Assembly (NCBI GenBank): GCA_023101725.1
Contig: JALJCO010007865.1
Location: forward strand, 122,001 to 186,000
Length of the DNA: 64,000 nt
DNA from: Atherinomorus stipes
Lineage: Eukaryota > Chordata > Actinopteri > Atheriniformes > Atherinidae
Direction: 5' to 3'
The notes below the pieces were generated by a model, which saw only the letters and a list, made by a program, of their open reading frames with translations, had not been told where the DNA came from and made no database searches. Both the position numbers and the translations under genes were made by a program. This document shows, in pieces, positions 52,150 through 62,165 of the stretch (its first letter is position 1; every line of letters begins with the position of its first letter).

Positions 52150-53481
52150 CATTGCGCAACTTTTTGAAGCAGGTACGTGTCGGGGACACGTAAATGAGTA
52201 AAACTGTTCATGCTCATGTCACAAATTTTTGTGAGATCAGGTTGTAAATCTAATGGCTTCATTGGGCTGAGGCACGTGGCTGGTAAAAATTTTAGGTCAG
52301 TCTGTCCAGAACTTTTTCCGTAAAGGTGCTGACAGACAAACAAACCAATGCTACCAAAAACATGACCTCCTTGGCAGAGGTGAAGATGTGGTTTCCAGTA
52401 CATTATGGACGCTACCCACTCAGGACACTTGGATCACATTGGACGAGCAGTATGGAGGAATATTGACAATTTTTTGTGGCCTTTTATGGACCTTTTTGTT
52501 TCGAGCACCGATCACCTCCATTATATGAAAGCGATGGATAAACACACACCCCGGATGTTCTCTGTGGGTGCACTATTCCTTTAATCTTCGATTCATTAAA
52601 ACAGATAAATGATTGTGCTAAATAAAACATATGACTGATTCTCTGCACCAGACCGCAGTATTCTCCCTGAGGCCTGATAAATGAGGAGGAGTTTCACTAT
52701 AAACGGAGCCCAAGGACCACCAGGAGAACAGGAACAGATAAGGCCTGTGGTCAATAGCAGGCGTGTAAACAGATAAACCATGTGCATCTGTTTACACGCT
52801 TGTCTAAAAGGATGTGGTTGAACTCCTTTCATCTTCACTCATCCAACTCTCTCCTTTCCTGACCACAGCTCCTCTTCCTCTTTCTCCCACTTCTGCTTCT
52901 GCGTGAGAGCAAATGTAGGACGCATGTTTGGGGAAGGACATCATTCAGAGAGGCTGGAGTTCATCATCAGACTTTGAGACATTACTGATTACAACCTGCC
53001 AAGTAATCAGCTAATAAAAACGCATTGAGAGCTACCTAACTGGATTTTTGACACATTTAATTAATTTCTTATCTTAAATCCTGACAGATCAATGCAGTCT
53101 GTCTGCAAACACCATCATGTGCCTTGAACAGCCTCAGTAAAGCACCTGTTATGTCAGGATCTAAAAATATTTCATCCACTTTCACTGCACTGTGTAATAA
53201 AGTTTATAACAACCACCAAACTCCCCCATAACTACTTTACCCAATTACACAGCGAATATTAGCGGAGATAAAGCTGCTCAGACACACAAAAAAGGCTTTT
53301 ATTAAAAGGAAAAAAAGAAGAGCAGAGAGGCAGGGACACAGTTAGCTTGGCTGCTAGCTTCACAGCTACCCAGACTCACACGAGCCTCACAGTTACATCC
53401 ACGTAAAGACGCTTTAACTGTCTGTAAGGTTAATAAGTGACGCAGGAGCGCGAGGCTGTACGTAAAATAAAATATACTCAC

Positions 53482-53590
53482 TGACTCGGCGAGGCTCGAC
53501 GCTCTTTGTCCTCAACAAATAAAACCGCTTTGTTTTATTCTTTAGCCATAAAAAAGTGGCCTCTCTCTCTCCCACATTGCAAAATGGCGA
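53482..53590 (-). other. znf507: Probable non-coding exon 1 (5' UTR) of znf507
   Basis: Exon 2 starts three bases before its ATG, so an upstream UTR exon is required. The best candidate donor is at 53481 (minus strand GAGTCA then GTGAGT), following GC-rich sequence with several CpGs and a pyrimidine/purine run, just downstream in the gene's sense of a CpG-containing promoter-like block. The upstream limit is a guess. No transcript data support it. Confidence 0.45.
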
Positions 53591-53645
53591 GGATGGAATA
53601 TCAGTCACGTGACCCGGAGTTTGAGTCAGGTGACCAATGCCAACT
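53575..53645 (-). promoter_or_regulatory. Candidate TATA-less znf507 promoter: YY1-like, palindromic E-box, CCAAT
   Basis: Within 65 bp lie AAAATGGCG (53581-53589, a YY1-type core), the palindrome GTCACGTGAC (53604-53613, a USF/CLEAR-type E-box) and CCAAT (53634-53638, giving ATTGG in the gene's sense). No TATA box is obvious. The combination sits next to the predicted exon 1 donor, as expected for a housekeeping vertebrate promoter. Site names are inferred from consensus only. Confidence 0.4.
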
Positions 53646-55489
53646 GACGATTGACAGGGTAGATTCGATGACTGCTCGTCAAACACACAACGACTGCTCG
53701 ATGTATTCTTTCTGATAGTGAAATTAAAAACGATTAATAACAATTTATTGATTTCTTTTACGACACAAGACAAATTTATATATATGTATATTTGAATAAT
53801 TCTTATAAAAATTTAAATAATTTAGAGTGTATTTATTGCTTTGATCAATTTCAACTTTCGACGCATTCGGGACTACAAAGTTAGCATTAGCTTAAATAAT
53901 AAACCCATCTGATTAATAAAGCTGCTAATGACAAATACGTAATGAATATGAAAAAATGATTATCCTGAGGGCAAACCGGTCAAACGATAAGAAAAACTAG
54001 TTTGCTGTTTGTAGACAAGCCTGTTCTCCCATGCCGGTGTGTTCCGCGAACGCCTCTCGCAGCTGTGAGAAGCAGCCGTGTGAAGCGCGCAGCAACTAGT
54101 TTTTATCTAAAACTATAAACTCACAAGAAAAATAAGAATAATAATCCTGTTTGGAATCATTTTCTATTAATTTTGACAGACTTCGTCAGAGAATTGCCTC
54201 AAAATGAATGTACACATGCCGGAAGTTAGTGCTTCCAGTTACTGTTGAGTCAGAAACTGCATACTGACACTTTGACCTCAGAAGGACAATAAAAAAGGTG
54301 AATGAACAAGCCACGTGTAAGAAATGAATTTGCAACACGCAGTAAAACTGCATATAGTGACAAAACTGACCTTAATTTATATTTCAAACACCACATGAGG
54401 TAACGTGTGTAGCCTACCAATAAAACTTGACAATATTCAAAATATTTTTTGCTTCTGTTCAGATAAAAACCAACATCTAAATGTCTTGTTTTGTCAGATT
54501 ATTTAGTAAATAAACAAACCAACAAAATGCAATTTAATACATGTGGGTTATTGTTGATTTAGGCTCATTTTCAAAACTGATTTATAATTTCACCATCTTT
54601 AAATATGAAGTCTGAAAGAGTTTTTCAGGTTGTAAATCTGCATTATCTATAACACAGATCCATGAATATTGATCCAGCAGTCCAGTTTTATGTTGTATTA
54701 GGGATATTGTTCCAATGGTGATTTCAATAGCTGCACTTTTACAGCTGATCTTCCATCACTTTTTACTTCTTATACCTTTAATTTGGAATATAATTTGGTC
54801 TGGTCCTATTTATGACTCAGGAGTACAAGAGCAACTAAACCTTTAGCATCCTGCAGGTTCCATCAAAGATGAGGTTTTATTTTCTATTTCAACAAAGAAA
54901 AGATAATCTGGAGGAATAATTATTGCAAGATGGAGGCAGGATTAACTTCAGCAGCAGAGTCTTGGAGAAGATGGGAGATGAGACCCTGAGATTCCAGGGA
55001 GATCAGATGCTGCTGGTGGGACGTTGCAGGAAGGACCCTGGACATGAGAATCCAGTTCATCTCATCCAGAATACCAGAAACGACCTGTTCAAACTTCACT
55101 TCCACCTTGTGGGTGTGTTTGTTTTGCCCTCCAGGACAGCCAGTTACCTGGCTTCATCTACTTAAGTCCACTTCTCCTTATATGTATAGTTTAATGACTG
55201 AGGTTTCATTTAATTTATTTTATTTCGAGCATGCATAACATCATCTTTCAGTGATCACAGTATTTCATCCTATTGCATGCCCGAAAAAGAAGTGAGAAGA
55301 AGAAAACACTTATTGTAATCCCACCCCATTTCACATAAACATTTAAACATGACAAAGGTTTGAGCACAAAGAATAAAGTAAGAAAAAAAAAGAAACAAGC
55401 AGACAAACAAACAAAATCCTGGATGAAAATGAAACTCTTTAGAAAACAACTAAACCAGGTTATATGAAATCGAACAAAATATATACAGA
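53646..55489. other. Upstream of znf507: no gene seen (1.8 kb)
   Basis: AT-rich and mostly unique. An 80-codon plus frame at 54923-55165 lacks a family match and splice context. A second CpG-containing patch lies at 54030-54100. Confidence 0.45.
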
Positions 55490-56170
55490 TACCACCCAAA
55501 AAAATAGAATATTGTGGAAAAAGTTCATGTATTTCTGTAATTCAACTTAAAAGGTGCAAATTACATATTGTATAGACAAACAGTATGCAAATCAATATAT
55601 TTCAAGCTTTTATTTGTTTGGATGTTGCTGATTAGGACTTGAAAACCTCAAATTCTAAAACTCAAAAAATTAGAATATTGCATGAAATCAATTATAAAAG
55701 GATTTTAAATACGTACACAACTGTACATCTCTATGTCTCCTGATGACTCGAGGCCAATGGATGCGCACTTTAACTGTATTTCACACATCAGATCCTGGAT
55801 GGCAGAAAACTTTCTCCAGCTTAACCAGGCTAAAACTGAGGTTTTAGTCGTCAGTCCTGAAGCCCAGAGAGAGACATTTTTACCCAAACTACAATCAGGG
55901 GTGGGAGGGATGTGAAGGGCAGCGGACGGGAATGTTTTTAAACTGTAAAACGCTTTGAGTCGCGCAACTTGCTGGAAAAGCGCTTCATAAATAAAGATTG
56001 TTTGATCAATCAATCAATCAATTAATTGATTGAGTGATTGATAAAATATCAGGCCTCCTAAAATAAAATCTTGCATCTGTACTTCGTACTTGGTTTGGGC
56101 CCTTTTCCTTTAATGACTGCCTTAACCCGGCGTGGCATGGATGCTACCAGCCTGTGGCATATCTCAGGTG
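55490..56170 (-). mobile_element. Tc1-like element pieces (family of 23001-23490), split by a LINE
   Basis: 55490-55690 carries the end ACCACCCAAAAAAATAGAAT, GTATTTCTGTAATTCAACTT and the word AAAAAATTAGAATATTGCAT. 56080-56170 carries GGCGTGGCATGGATGCTACC and CTGTGGCATATCTCAGGTG. Between them sits a short plus-strand LINE copy. No intact transposase. Confidence 0.7.
55733..56035 (+). mobile_element. 5'-truncated LINE (RT C-terminal part and 3' tail)
   Basis: The plus frame from 55733 reads HIRSWMAENFLQLNQAKTEV, a conserved thumb-region motif of fish LINE-2-like reverse transcriptases. After an internal deletion it continues with CTGTAAAACGCTTTGAGTCG and the tail AAATAAAGATTGTTTGATCA then (ATCA)n. 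Confidence 0.75.
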
Positions 56171-56174
56171 CGAT

Positions 56175-56317
56175 GTAGTACTGTTTAGGCTCTAAGAATA
56201 TACTAAATGCCGGCTGCATTTGAGATATTAAAAAAAAGTGCTCCAGAGTCTTGCTCACCATAAGGGTAAGTAGAAAAAAAAAAGTTACATCATTCTGTGG
56301 GTGAACTATTCCTTTAA
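56175..56317. mobile_element. Solo right arm of the foldback MITE
   Basis: TGTTTAGGCTCTAAGAATAT, TGCATTTGAGATATTAAAAA, GTGCTCCAGAGTCTTGCTCA and GTGGGTGAACTATTCCTTTA match the right arm of 11145-12007. Confidence 0.75.
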
Positions 56318-56324
56318 GATGAGG

Positions 56325-56590
56325 TGATTGTTACCATTTCACAAACTTGACCAGTTCCCTGTACTCGGCTTCTTGTCCATCACTGATACACCCCACAACT
56401 GCAGAGTCATCAGAGTATTTCTGCAGATGACAGGATCAGAGTTGTACTGGAAGTCTGAGGTGTACAGTGTGAAGAGGAATGGTGAGAGTACAGTTCCTTG
56501 TGGTGCTCCAGTGCTGCTGATCCCCATCTCAGACACACAACACAACAAATAATGAATAAATAACACAACAACTAATGGGACCAGTAGGCT
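56325..56590 (-). mobile_element. LINE reverse transcriptase fragment
   Basis: Minus strand reads GISSTGAPQGTVLSPFLFTL followed by YTSDFQYNSDP, the palm-domain TGAPQG motif of jockey/LINE-2-like RTs, then frameshifts before the FADD-like position (a decayed SDD-type region). Truncated at both sides. Confidence 0.75.
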
Positions 56591-56739
56591 CCTAGTGGCT
56601 TTTCCTGATGGTATTCCACTGGCTTTTTCAGCAGGGTGAAACTGTCCTGTTACTGTAGATGAAGAAACATTCCTGAATAATGAAAATAATTTATCAGCCA
56701 AAACAAAAAGGGAAAATGTCAGCCTGCCATGGGCCCTGT

Positions 56740-56935
56740 CCCAACACCCGCACTTCCACCCTTGCACACCTAGAATGCACACTCCCGTTGAGGGGTTGAA
56801 GTGCGTAGTGTGTCCCAGTTCTCCAGGGCAGCTCGAGGGTGGAAGTCCACCACGCCCCCTTTGCGCCCTCAATCCACACTTCAGTGAAGTCCACATCTAT
56901 GCAGACTTCACTGAAGCATATTGCCCATAATTCAT
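56740..56935. repeat. MITE-like fragment with GTGTCCCA / CTTCAGTGAAG words
   Basis: CCCTGTCCCAACACCCGCAC and TAGTGTGTCCCAGTTCTCCA, and direct/inverse TTCAGTGAAGTCCAC and AGACTTCACTGAAGC, suggest an old inverted-repeat element. Confidence 0.4.
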
Positions 56936-57109
56936 TGCTGCATGTGACGTTTTAAACCATAAAGGTGGAACATGTCCATGTTTGTGTGTCCATGTCCATG
57001 TGAGATTGATTGATTGACCGCAGTGGCCCAAGATGGAGGGGGGGGCATCGGCTCTCAGCCGTAATTGGTCCAGTCCACAATCACTCAGGAATAATGGGCC
57101 GACCTACCA

Positions 57110-57949
57110 CTTACCTTCATGGTGAGCAAGACTCTGGAGCACTTTTTTAATATTTCAAATGCAGCCGGAGATCAGGACGATTTCTCGTTTCCACCAACTT
57201 TCATATCATGGAGTTCGCTGGGAACCGAGCCAAAAAGGTCCATAAATGTGCACAATAACTTGTCAATATTCCTCCATACTGCTCGTCCAATGTAATCCTA
57301 GTGTCCTGAGTGGGTAGCATCCATAATTTACTCAAAACTACGCCATTTAGTATATTCATGGGGCCTAAATAGCAGTACATTGCATCTCCTGCGAGCACGC
57401 CTATACACATTCATTAAACTACGGATGGCACAGCAGATGAGATCTTGCTTTCTCTTTTTCTTTCTTTCTTTGTTTTAAATCAATATCCAACCTCTCTTGT
57501 GTTTGTCCTGGTTTGTCTGCAGCTCTGGCGCTCTTACCACAATGTAAACAGCAAATTTCTTCTTCTGCGCTTGTATTATCAAGAGAGTAGGTTCTGAACG
57601 CCGAGGCTTCCGTAGTTTTGTGAATGCGCATGTGCTTCTTGTACTTCTTCTAAAAATATAGTAAATGATGTCGTTTTGGGTAAATTATGGGCGCTACCCA
57701 CTCAGGACACCTGGATTACATTGGACGAGCAGTATGGAGGAATATTGACAAGTTTTTGTGGACTTTTATGGACCTTTTTGGCTCAGTTCCCAGCGAACTC
57801 CATTATATGAAAGTTGGTTGGAAACAAGAAGCCTTCCTGATCTCCGGCTGCATTTGAAATATTAAAAAAGTGCTCCAGAGTCTTGCTCACCATGAAGGTA
57901 AGTGGAAAATAAAGTTAAATCATCCTGTGGGTGAACTATTCCTTTAAGG
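57110..57949. mobile_element. Foldback MITE copy (left terminus missing)
   Basis: Both long arms are present: CATGGTGAGCAAGACTCTGG at 57119 and CCAGAGTCTTGCTCACCATG at 57875-57894. The right end is GGTGAACTATTCCTTTAA at 57931-57948. The first 30 bp or so of the left end is absent. Confidence 0.8.
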
Positions 57950-58100
57950 ACAGTTGTTCAATCAGAACAAAGAGGATATTTGCGTTATTTTCTAGAACAA
58001 CCTGGATTTTCTTCTCCCTAATGGAAAAACAAAGCAATACCCAAAAACAAGGGATATTTGCTTATTTGAACAAATGACTGTTTATGAACTCTTTTCACAA

Positions 58101-58429
58101 TACTGGTGGGATATAATATCTATACCCTGAAATATTGCGATATTTTTATATGCCAATATATCCATATTTAAAGCTCGATATCGATCTATTTTACTAGGGA
58201 AATGTCGCCAGATTCCGTGTCAGAACGATGAAATGTTGCGAGATTTAGTTGTTGTTACTCGATCTTACGGGTTTTCGTGAAATCTCGCGAGATTTCATAA
58301 CAGAACGATGAAATCTTGCGAGATTTTGTAGGTAAAATAGATGGACACTGTGTTTTTAAATATCAATATGAAATCGGCATATGAAAATATTGCGATATTT
58401 CAGTGTATCTATATTTTTTCCCACCCATA
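58101..58429. mobile_element. 329-bp hAT-like MITE (family of 15612-15856)
   Basis: Left TACTGGTGGGATATAATATC, right reversed TATGGGTGGGAAAAAATATA, interior CTGAAATATTGCGATAT and GATCTATTTTACTA arms. Flanks TTTCACAA / GTTCACAC agree at 6 of 8 positions, consistent with a decayed 8-bp TSD. Confidence 0.7.
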
Positions 58430-59668
58430 GTTCACACAGAATATCCTAAAAGAAACTTTCTTTAGAAGTTTTAAAGTCTGTAAAAAAAAGAAGTTTTTAA
58501 AAAGATGTTTTGGGTTTTTTTTTTTTTTTAGACTTCATTTAATTAAAGGTTAAATATCGATGGGGTGGCCGATGTCTGATACTCAGTTTTAAGGCAGATA
58601 TAGGCCGATACCGATTATATCGTGCATCCCTAATGTGAACCATCATGGAGTGATGACATTTAACTCTGGGATGCAGAATAATGTCTGAGCTTGCTGTTAT
58701 TTATGAGGAGAGGTGGAGCATTAAGCTCATCGCTCTCCCGTTCCCTTCGCTGATTGCAATAAAAAGACAAACCAGCAGGTGTGAGTGCAGGTGCAGAGAG
58801 TTGTGAGCTATAAAGCACAGGTGAAACAACATGTGTGTGATTGGGAAGGTTTGGTATCGAGGTGCTGTGAAGCAGCTCATAAGGAAACTGCACGGCTGCT
58901 CAGACTGAGTCCTTCAGCTGTTAATGAGCAGTTGTTGCTTCATCAGCAGCTCTTTTGATCATCGCATCTCTACATTGTCAGACTCTCCCAGCATGTATCC
59001 AAGAAGCTGCAGGACTCTGTTTGCTTGTACCGGAGGATTCGGTTGCAGCCATCGATGTGATGTGAACAGAATTGCTGCCTTTACCTCAAGCGTTTTATAC
59101 ATTTCTTCCAGTTCCTGTTGGACTTTGTTGGGAAATTGTTTTAAAAATATTCTTCACTTATGATTTCAGACAAGAAAAAACAGATTTATTCTTATTAAAG
59201 ACAGAAAAGCAGCTGATACTCGGACGTTAAAAGCAGTGCAAAGAAAAGAGGTGATAATTTTCCGTTCTCCAAAAGTTATGTGGCATCAGAAATATTCAGA
59301 TTAAGATAATTGATGATTGATCAGCTTCTTTCTGAGTCAGTCCTCAAACAGCATTAATAAGCGGACATGTAGTCTTTAGATGGGTGGTACCATCCAGGAT
59401 CCTCGTCTCAACATGAAGGGCTGATGTGGCCATCTAATGACAGAAGATAACACGGGTGCAAGGCTCTCTGAGCTAAAATACACACATGGAAAATACTGAT
59501 GAGGCTTCTGTATTTAGGAGCGCAGACATGCAGCACCTGCTCATACTGAGTCCTTCAACTGTTAATCATTATTAAACAATTAAAAACTACAAAATGTGAA
59601 TGTGTGCAGAGTTAGCATCGCTGCTAGTTTGCATCTGTTGTCCCTGAACAGGTCAGAAACATTCAACC
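58430..59668. other. No gene; hAT-like end near 58550-58632
   Basis: TCGATGGGGTGGCCGATGTC and ATCGTGCATCCCTAATG at 58557-58634 look like the end of another hAT-like MITE. The rest shows nothing I can support. Confidence 0.4.
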
Positions 59669-60344
59669 ATACATACAGTTGTCTGAAAAAGTGTTGCCCG
59701 TTTCTGATTTCTTTTTTTTTTTGCAAGTTTGTCACACTTACATGTTTCAGATCATCAAATAAATCTAAATATTAGACAAAGATAACACAAGTTAATGCAA
59801 AATGCAGTTTTTAAATGAAGGTTTTTATTAGTAAGGGGGAAAAAATCCAAACCTCCATGGCCTAGTGTGAAAAGGTGATTGCCCCCTAACTGGTTGTTCC
59901 ACCCTTAGCAGCAACAACTGCAATCAAACGTTTGTGATAACTGGCAATGAGTCTTCTACAGCGCTGTGGAGGAACTTTGGCCCATTCATCTTTGCAGAAT
60001 TGACCTTTGGCTAAGCCACGCCCCCTCCACTCACTCGGAAAAACAACATTCGGTGACAGGCGCTATGTGACATCTCGGGAGACGACAGCTGTCAACATGG
60101 ACAGCAGACACGTGATCAGACAGAGAGACCATGACAAGATAAATTTAAAAAACATAAAAACAAACAACAATAAACATTGTTCACGAGTCTTAAACTGGGA
60201 GTTGAAATCAAGCCTGTGAAGTCTCTGGAATGTGACCAGTGTCGCTCCCTCAGTTTTTTGCACAAACTACTGCACGGCTGCCGGTGTTGTGCCAAAAAGT
60301 GATCGTCTGACAAAAACTGATTAAACACCAAGGGGCAAACTCCG

Positions 60345-61025
60345 CCTCAGAACAGTGAAGCTCGCTTCCTTGTTGTAAATAGTGTAATCCTCCCTTCATC
60401 CGCTAGGGGCTGGCTCCAAGAGCGAGCAAATCCCCATAGACTCCCATGTTAAAAACGCCAACTTCACAGCAGAAATAAACAGGTTTACAGCCTGGTTCAA
60501 AAAATCATTTTAGGTTTATTATGTCAAGTTTACCTTCATGTCAACTGTGAGGGGGGTGAATTTTTTTATAACTCATTCGTTTAGATGTTATTTATTCTTC
60601 AAATTACACATAATTAAGGGCGTGTCCTTATGACAGACCGGAAGCTCCGCCTGCCGACCGGAGGCTCCTAGTTAGCTCCTTCTTTGCTCTTAATAAGGTC
60701 TCAGTTTGTTACAGAGTCGCACAACGGCGGTGTTTAGTCAGCGAATTGCAAGTCTAAGCATGTCTTACCTTAACCATGCCGCTTAGGAGCCTTATCTTTG
60801 TTAGCTCCTCTTAGTTTCGTGTTAGCTCAGTTAGCATTTAGCCCACAGTACATCAGCTGTCAATCATTTGCCCCGCGGCCGTGCTGTGCCCATTTTAGGA
60901 TTTTCCTGGAGTGACGACGTACGTGACACGGCAAGATGGCGACGGTAAGACACGCCCAACTGGCTTCACATTTCTCTATTCAGAAGAGACCGGAAGCTAC
61001 GTCCAGTAATTATATACAGTCTATG
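60345..61025. repeat. Interspersed repeat inside the THAP-bearing element (family of 10900-12060)
   Basis: AGCAAATCCCCATAGACTCC, AAATAAACAGGTTTACAGCC, TGTCAAGTTTACCTTCATGT and AAGGGCGTGTCCTTATGACA match 10900-12045 inverted. It ends with TATATACAGTCTATG, a common teleost MITE end. Confidence 0.6.
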
Positions 61026-61261
61026 TTAAACACCCACGGGAGCGGAGTAGTCTGGCTGCAGCTTGGAAGCCAGAGGTGTGTCGTTATCGACATTACACAA
61101 CAGCTGTAGCTGACCTCTTATGTACCGTTACCAAAGTACAAAAACTAGCACGTTTGACTCGTGTTAGCCAACTTAAACTAACGTTTAGGATGTTAAAGAT
61201 AACTTCATATTTCTTTCCAGCAAAGTGACAATATGTTGCCTCAAATACAATGTTGACTTAC

Positions 61262-61438
61262 CTTAGACCAGATGTAGACATCATTGTTATTTTCATCCAC
61301 GTTCAGTTGATGTTGTGGTATGCTGCATAACTTTGGCTTGATGTGACTTGGTAAAAGGCAAAAAATCCACCCCGTCGCCCAGCCTCTCAGGATACCTAGT
61401 GTTGGAGTTGCAAGTACCCAATGCACACGTTTGACCAT
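61262..61438 (-). pseudogene. Frameshifted THAP-domain exon of a transposon
   Basis: Starts ATGGTCAAACGT. In a second frame it reads GTCNSNTRYPERLGDGVDFL then PFTKSHQAK, and back in the first frame PQHQLNVDENNNDVYIWSK, the typical order of a fish transposon THAP (C2CH zinc) domain beginning MVKR-C. It ends at a good splice donor, AAG then GTAAGT, as expected for a first exon. At least two frameshifts make it non-functional. Confidence 0.7.
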
Positions 61439-62165
61439 TTTAAACAAAAAATTAGGTAAAAATGAACAAAAACTGACTAACTTCAATGCATTTCAATGGA
61501 CGATCAAGCAGAGAATGTCCGAGTGCATTGCATAGCTGTGCGTACTGTGATTGGCTCATCGTGTTTAGCGTGGTTTAGCCACAGGTCAATTGTTGTAATT
61601 CAGCCACATTGGAGGCTTTTCCAGCATGAACCGCCTTTTTAAGGTCATGCCACAGCATCTCAATGAGATTCAGGTGGGGACTTTGACTAGGCCACTCCAA
61701 AGTCTTCATGTTGTTGTTCTTAAGCCATTCAGAGGTGGACTTGCTGGTGTGTTCTGGATCATTGTTCTGCTGCAGAACCCAAGTGCGCTTCAGCTTGAGG
61801 TCACCAACAGATGGCCGGACATTCTCCTTCAGGATTTTTTGGTTGACAGCAGAATTCATGGTTCCATTTACCACAGCAAGTCTTCCAGGTCCTGAAGCAG
61901 CAAAACAGCCCCAGACCATCACACTACCACCACCATATTTTACTGTTGGTAGGATCCTTTTCTGAAATGCCGTGTTACTTTTACGCCAGATGTAATGGGA
62001 CCTCCACCTTCCAAAAAGTTCAACTTTTGTCTCTTCAGTCCACAGAGTATTTTCCCAAAAGTCTTGGGGATCATCAAGATGCTTTCTGGCTAAACTGAGA
62101 CGAGCCTTTATGTTCTTTTGTACAGAATAATTTCTGAGGGATGTCATCTCTAGTGTAAATGAGAC

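Larger units (their letters stand above)
49604..52245. mobile_element. Large inverted-repeat element with CAACC(C/T)GATCTCAC ends
   Basis: The left end is ACAACCCGATCTCACAAAAA and the right end reversed is ACAACCTGATCTCACAAAAA. Inner arms also pair: 50062-50215 with 51130-51285 (TTACGTGTCCCTGACACG, CATATTAGGTC, CGGACTATATTACG) and 50740-50890 with 50968-51130 (AATATCCACTCAGTT, TCTTCTCATTTTGACG, CCAGAGCTGCTGTCATGCAA). Two other MITEs have inserted into it. Confidence 0.75.
49269..52584. mobile_element. Foldback MITE (family of 11145-12007) expanded by nested insertions
   Basis: Left GGGATAGTACACCCACAGAA with TACTCACCCTCATGCTGAGC and TTTCATATAATGGAGTT. Right CACTTGGATCACATTGGACG, GAGCAGTATGGAGGAATATT, and CTGTGGGTGCACTATTCCTT TAA-type end. 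The two ends of one foldback copy are separated by the element at 49604-52245. Confidence 0.7.
49152..53481 (-). other. znf507: znf507 intron 1 (4.3 kb)
   Basis: Spans the predicted donor at 53481 to the acceptor at 49152. Most of it, 49269-52584, is one composite of nested inverted-repeat elements described separately. About 0.9 kb next to the donor (52585-53481) looks unique and has no coding signal. Confidence 0.5.
60002..61587. mobile_element. 1,586-bp element with GACCT(T/G)TGGCTAA(G/A)CCACGC ends and AATT duplication
   Basis: Inserted in the Tc1 sequence TTTGCAGAATTGTTG: AATT is at 59998-60001 and 61588-61591. The first 20 bp of the left end and the reversed right end match at 18 positions. 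It carries a decayed THAP-domain exon near its right end and a nested repeat at about 60345-61025, and has no intact transposase. The superfamily is unresolved: THAP suggests a P-like relation, but P elements make longer duplications. Confidence 0.8.
59669..62165 (-). mobile_element. Tc1-like transposon, inactive, split by a THAP-bearing element
   Basis: The 3' end near 59669 is followed by GTGATTGCCCCCTAACTGG. Minus frame 62147-61590 carries LWTEETKVELFGRWRSHYIW, YGGGSVMVWGCFAASG, LQQNNDPEHTSKSTSEWLKN and HLNLIEMLWHDLKKA. The family normally has WTDE and DNDPKH; here the first catalytic Asp is Glu and the DND is NND, so it is catalytically broken even apart from the insertion. The N-terminal DNA-binding part is missing beyond 62165. 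Confidence 0.85.

Noticed and set aside
54923..55165. 80-codon plus-strand frame upstream of znf507
   Set aside because: No family features, no promoter or splice evidence.
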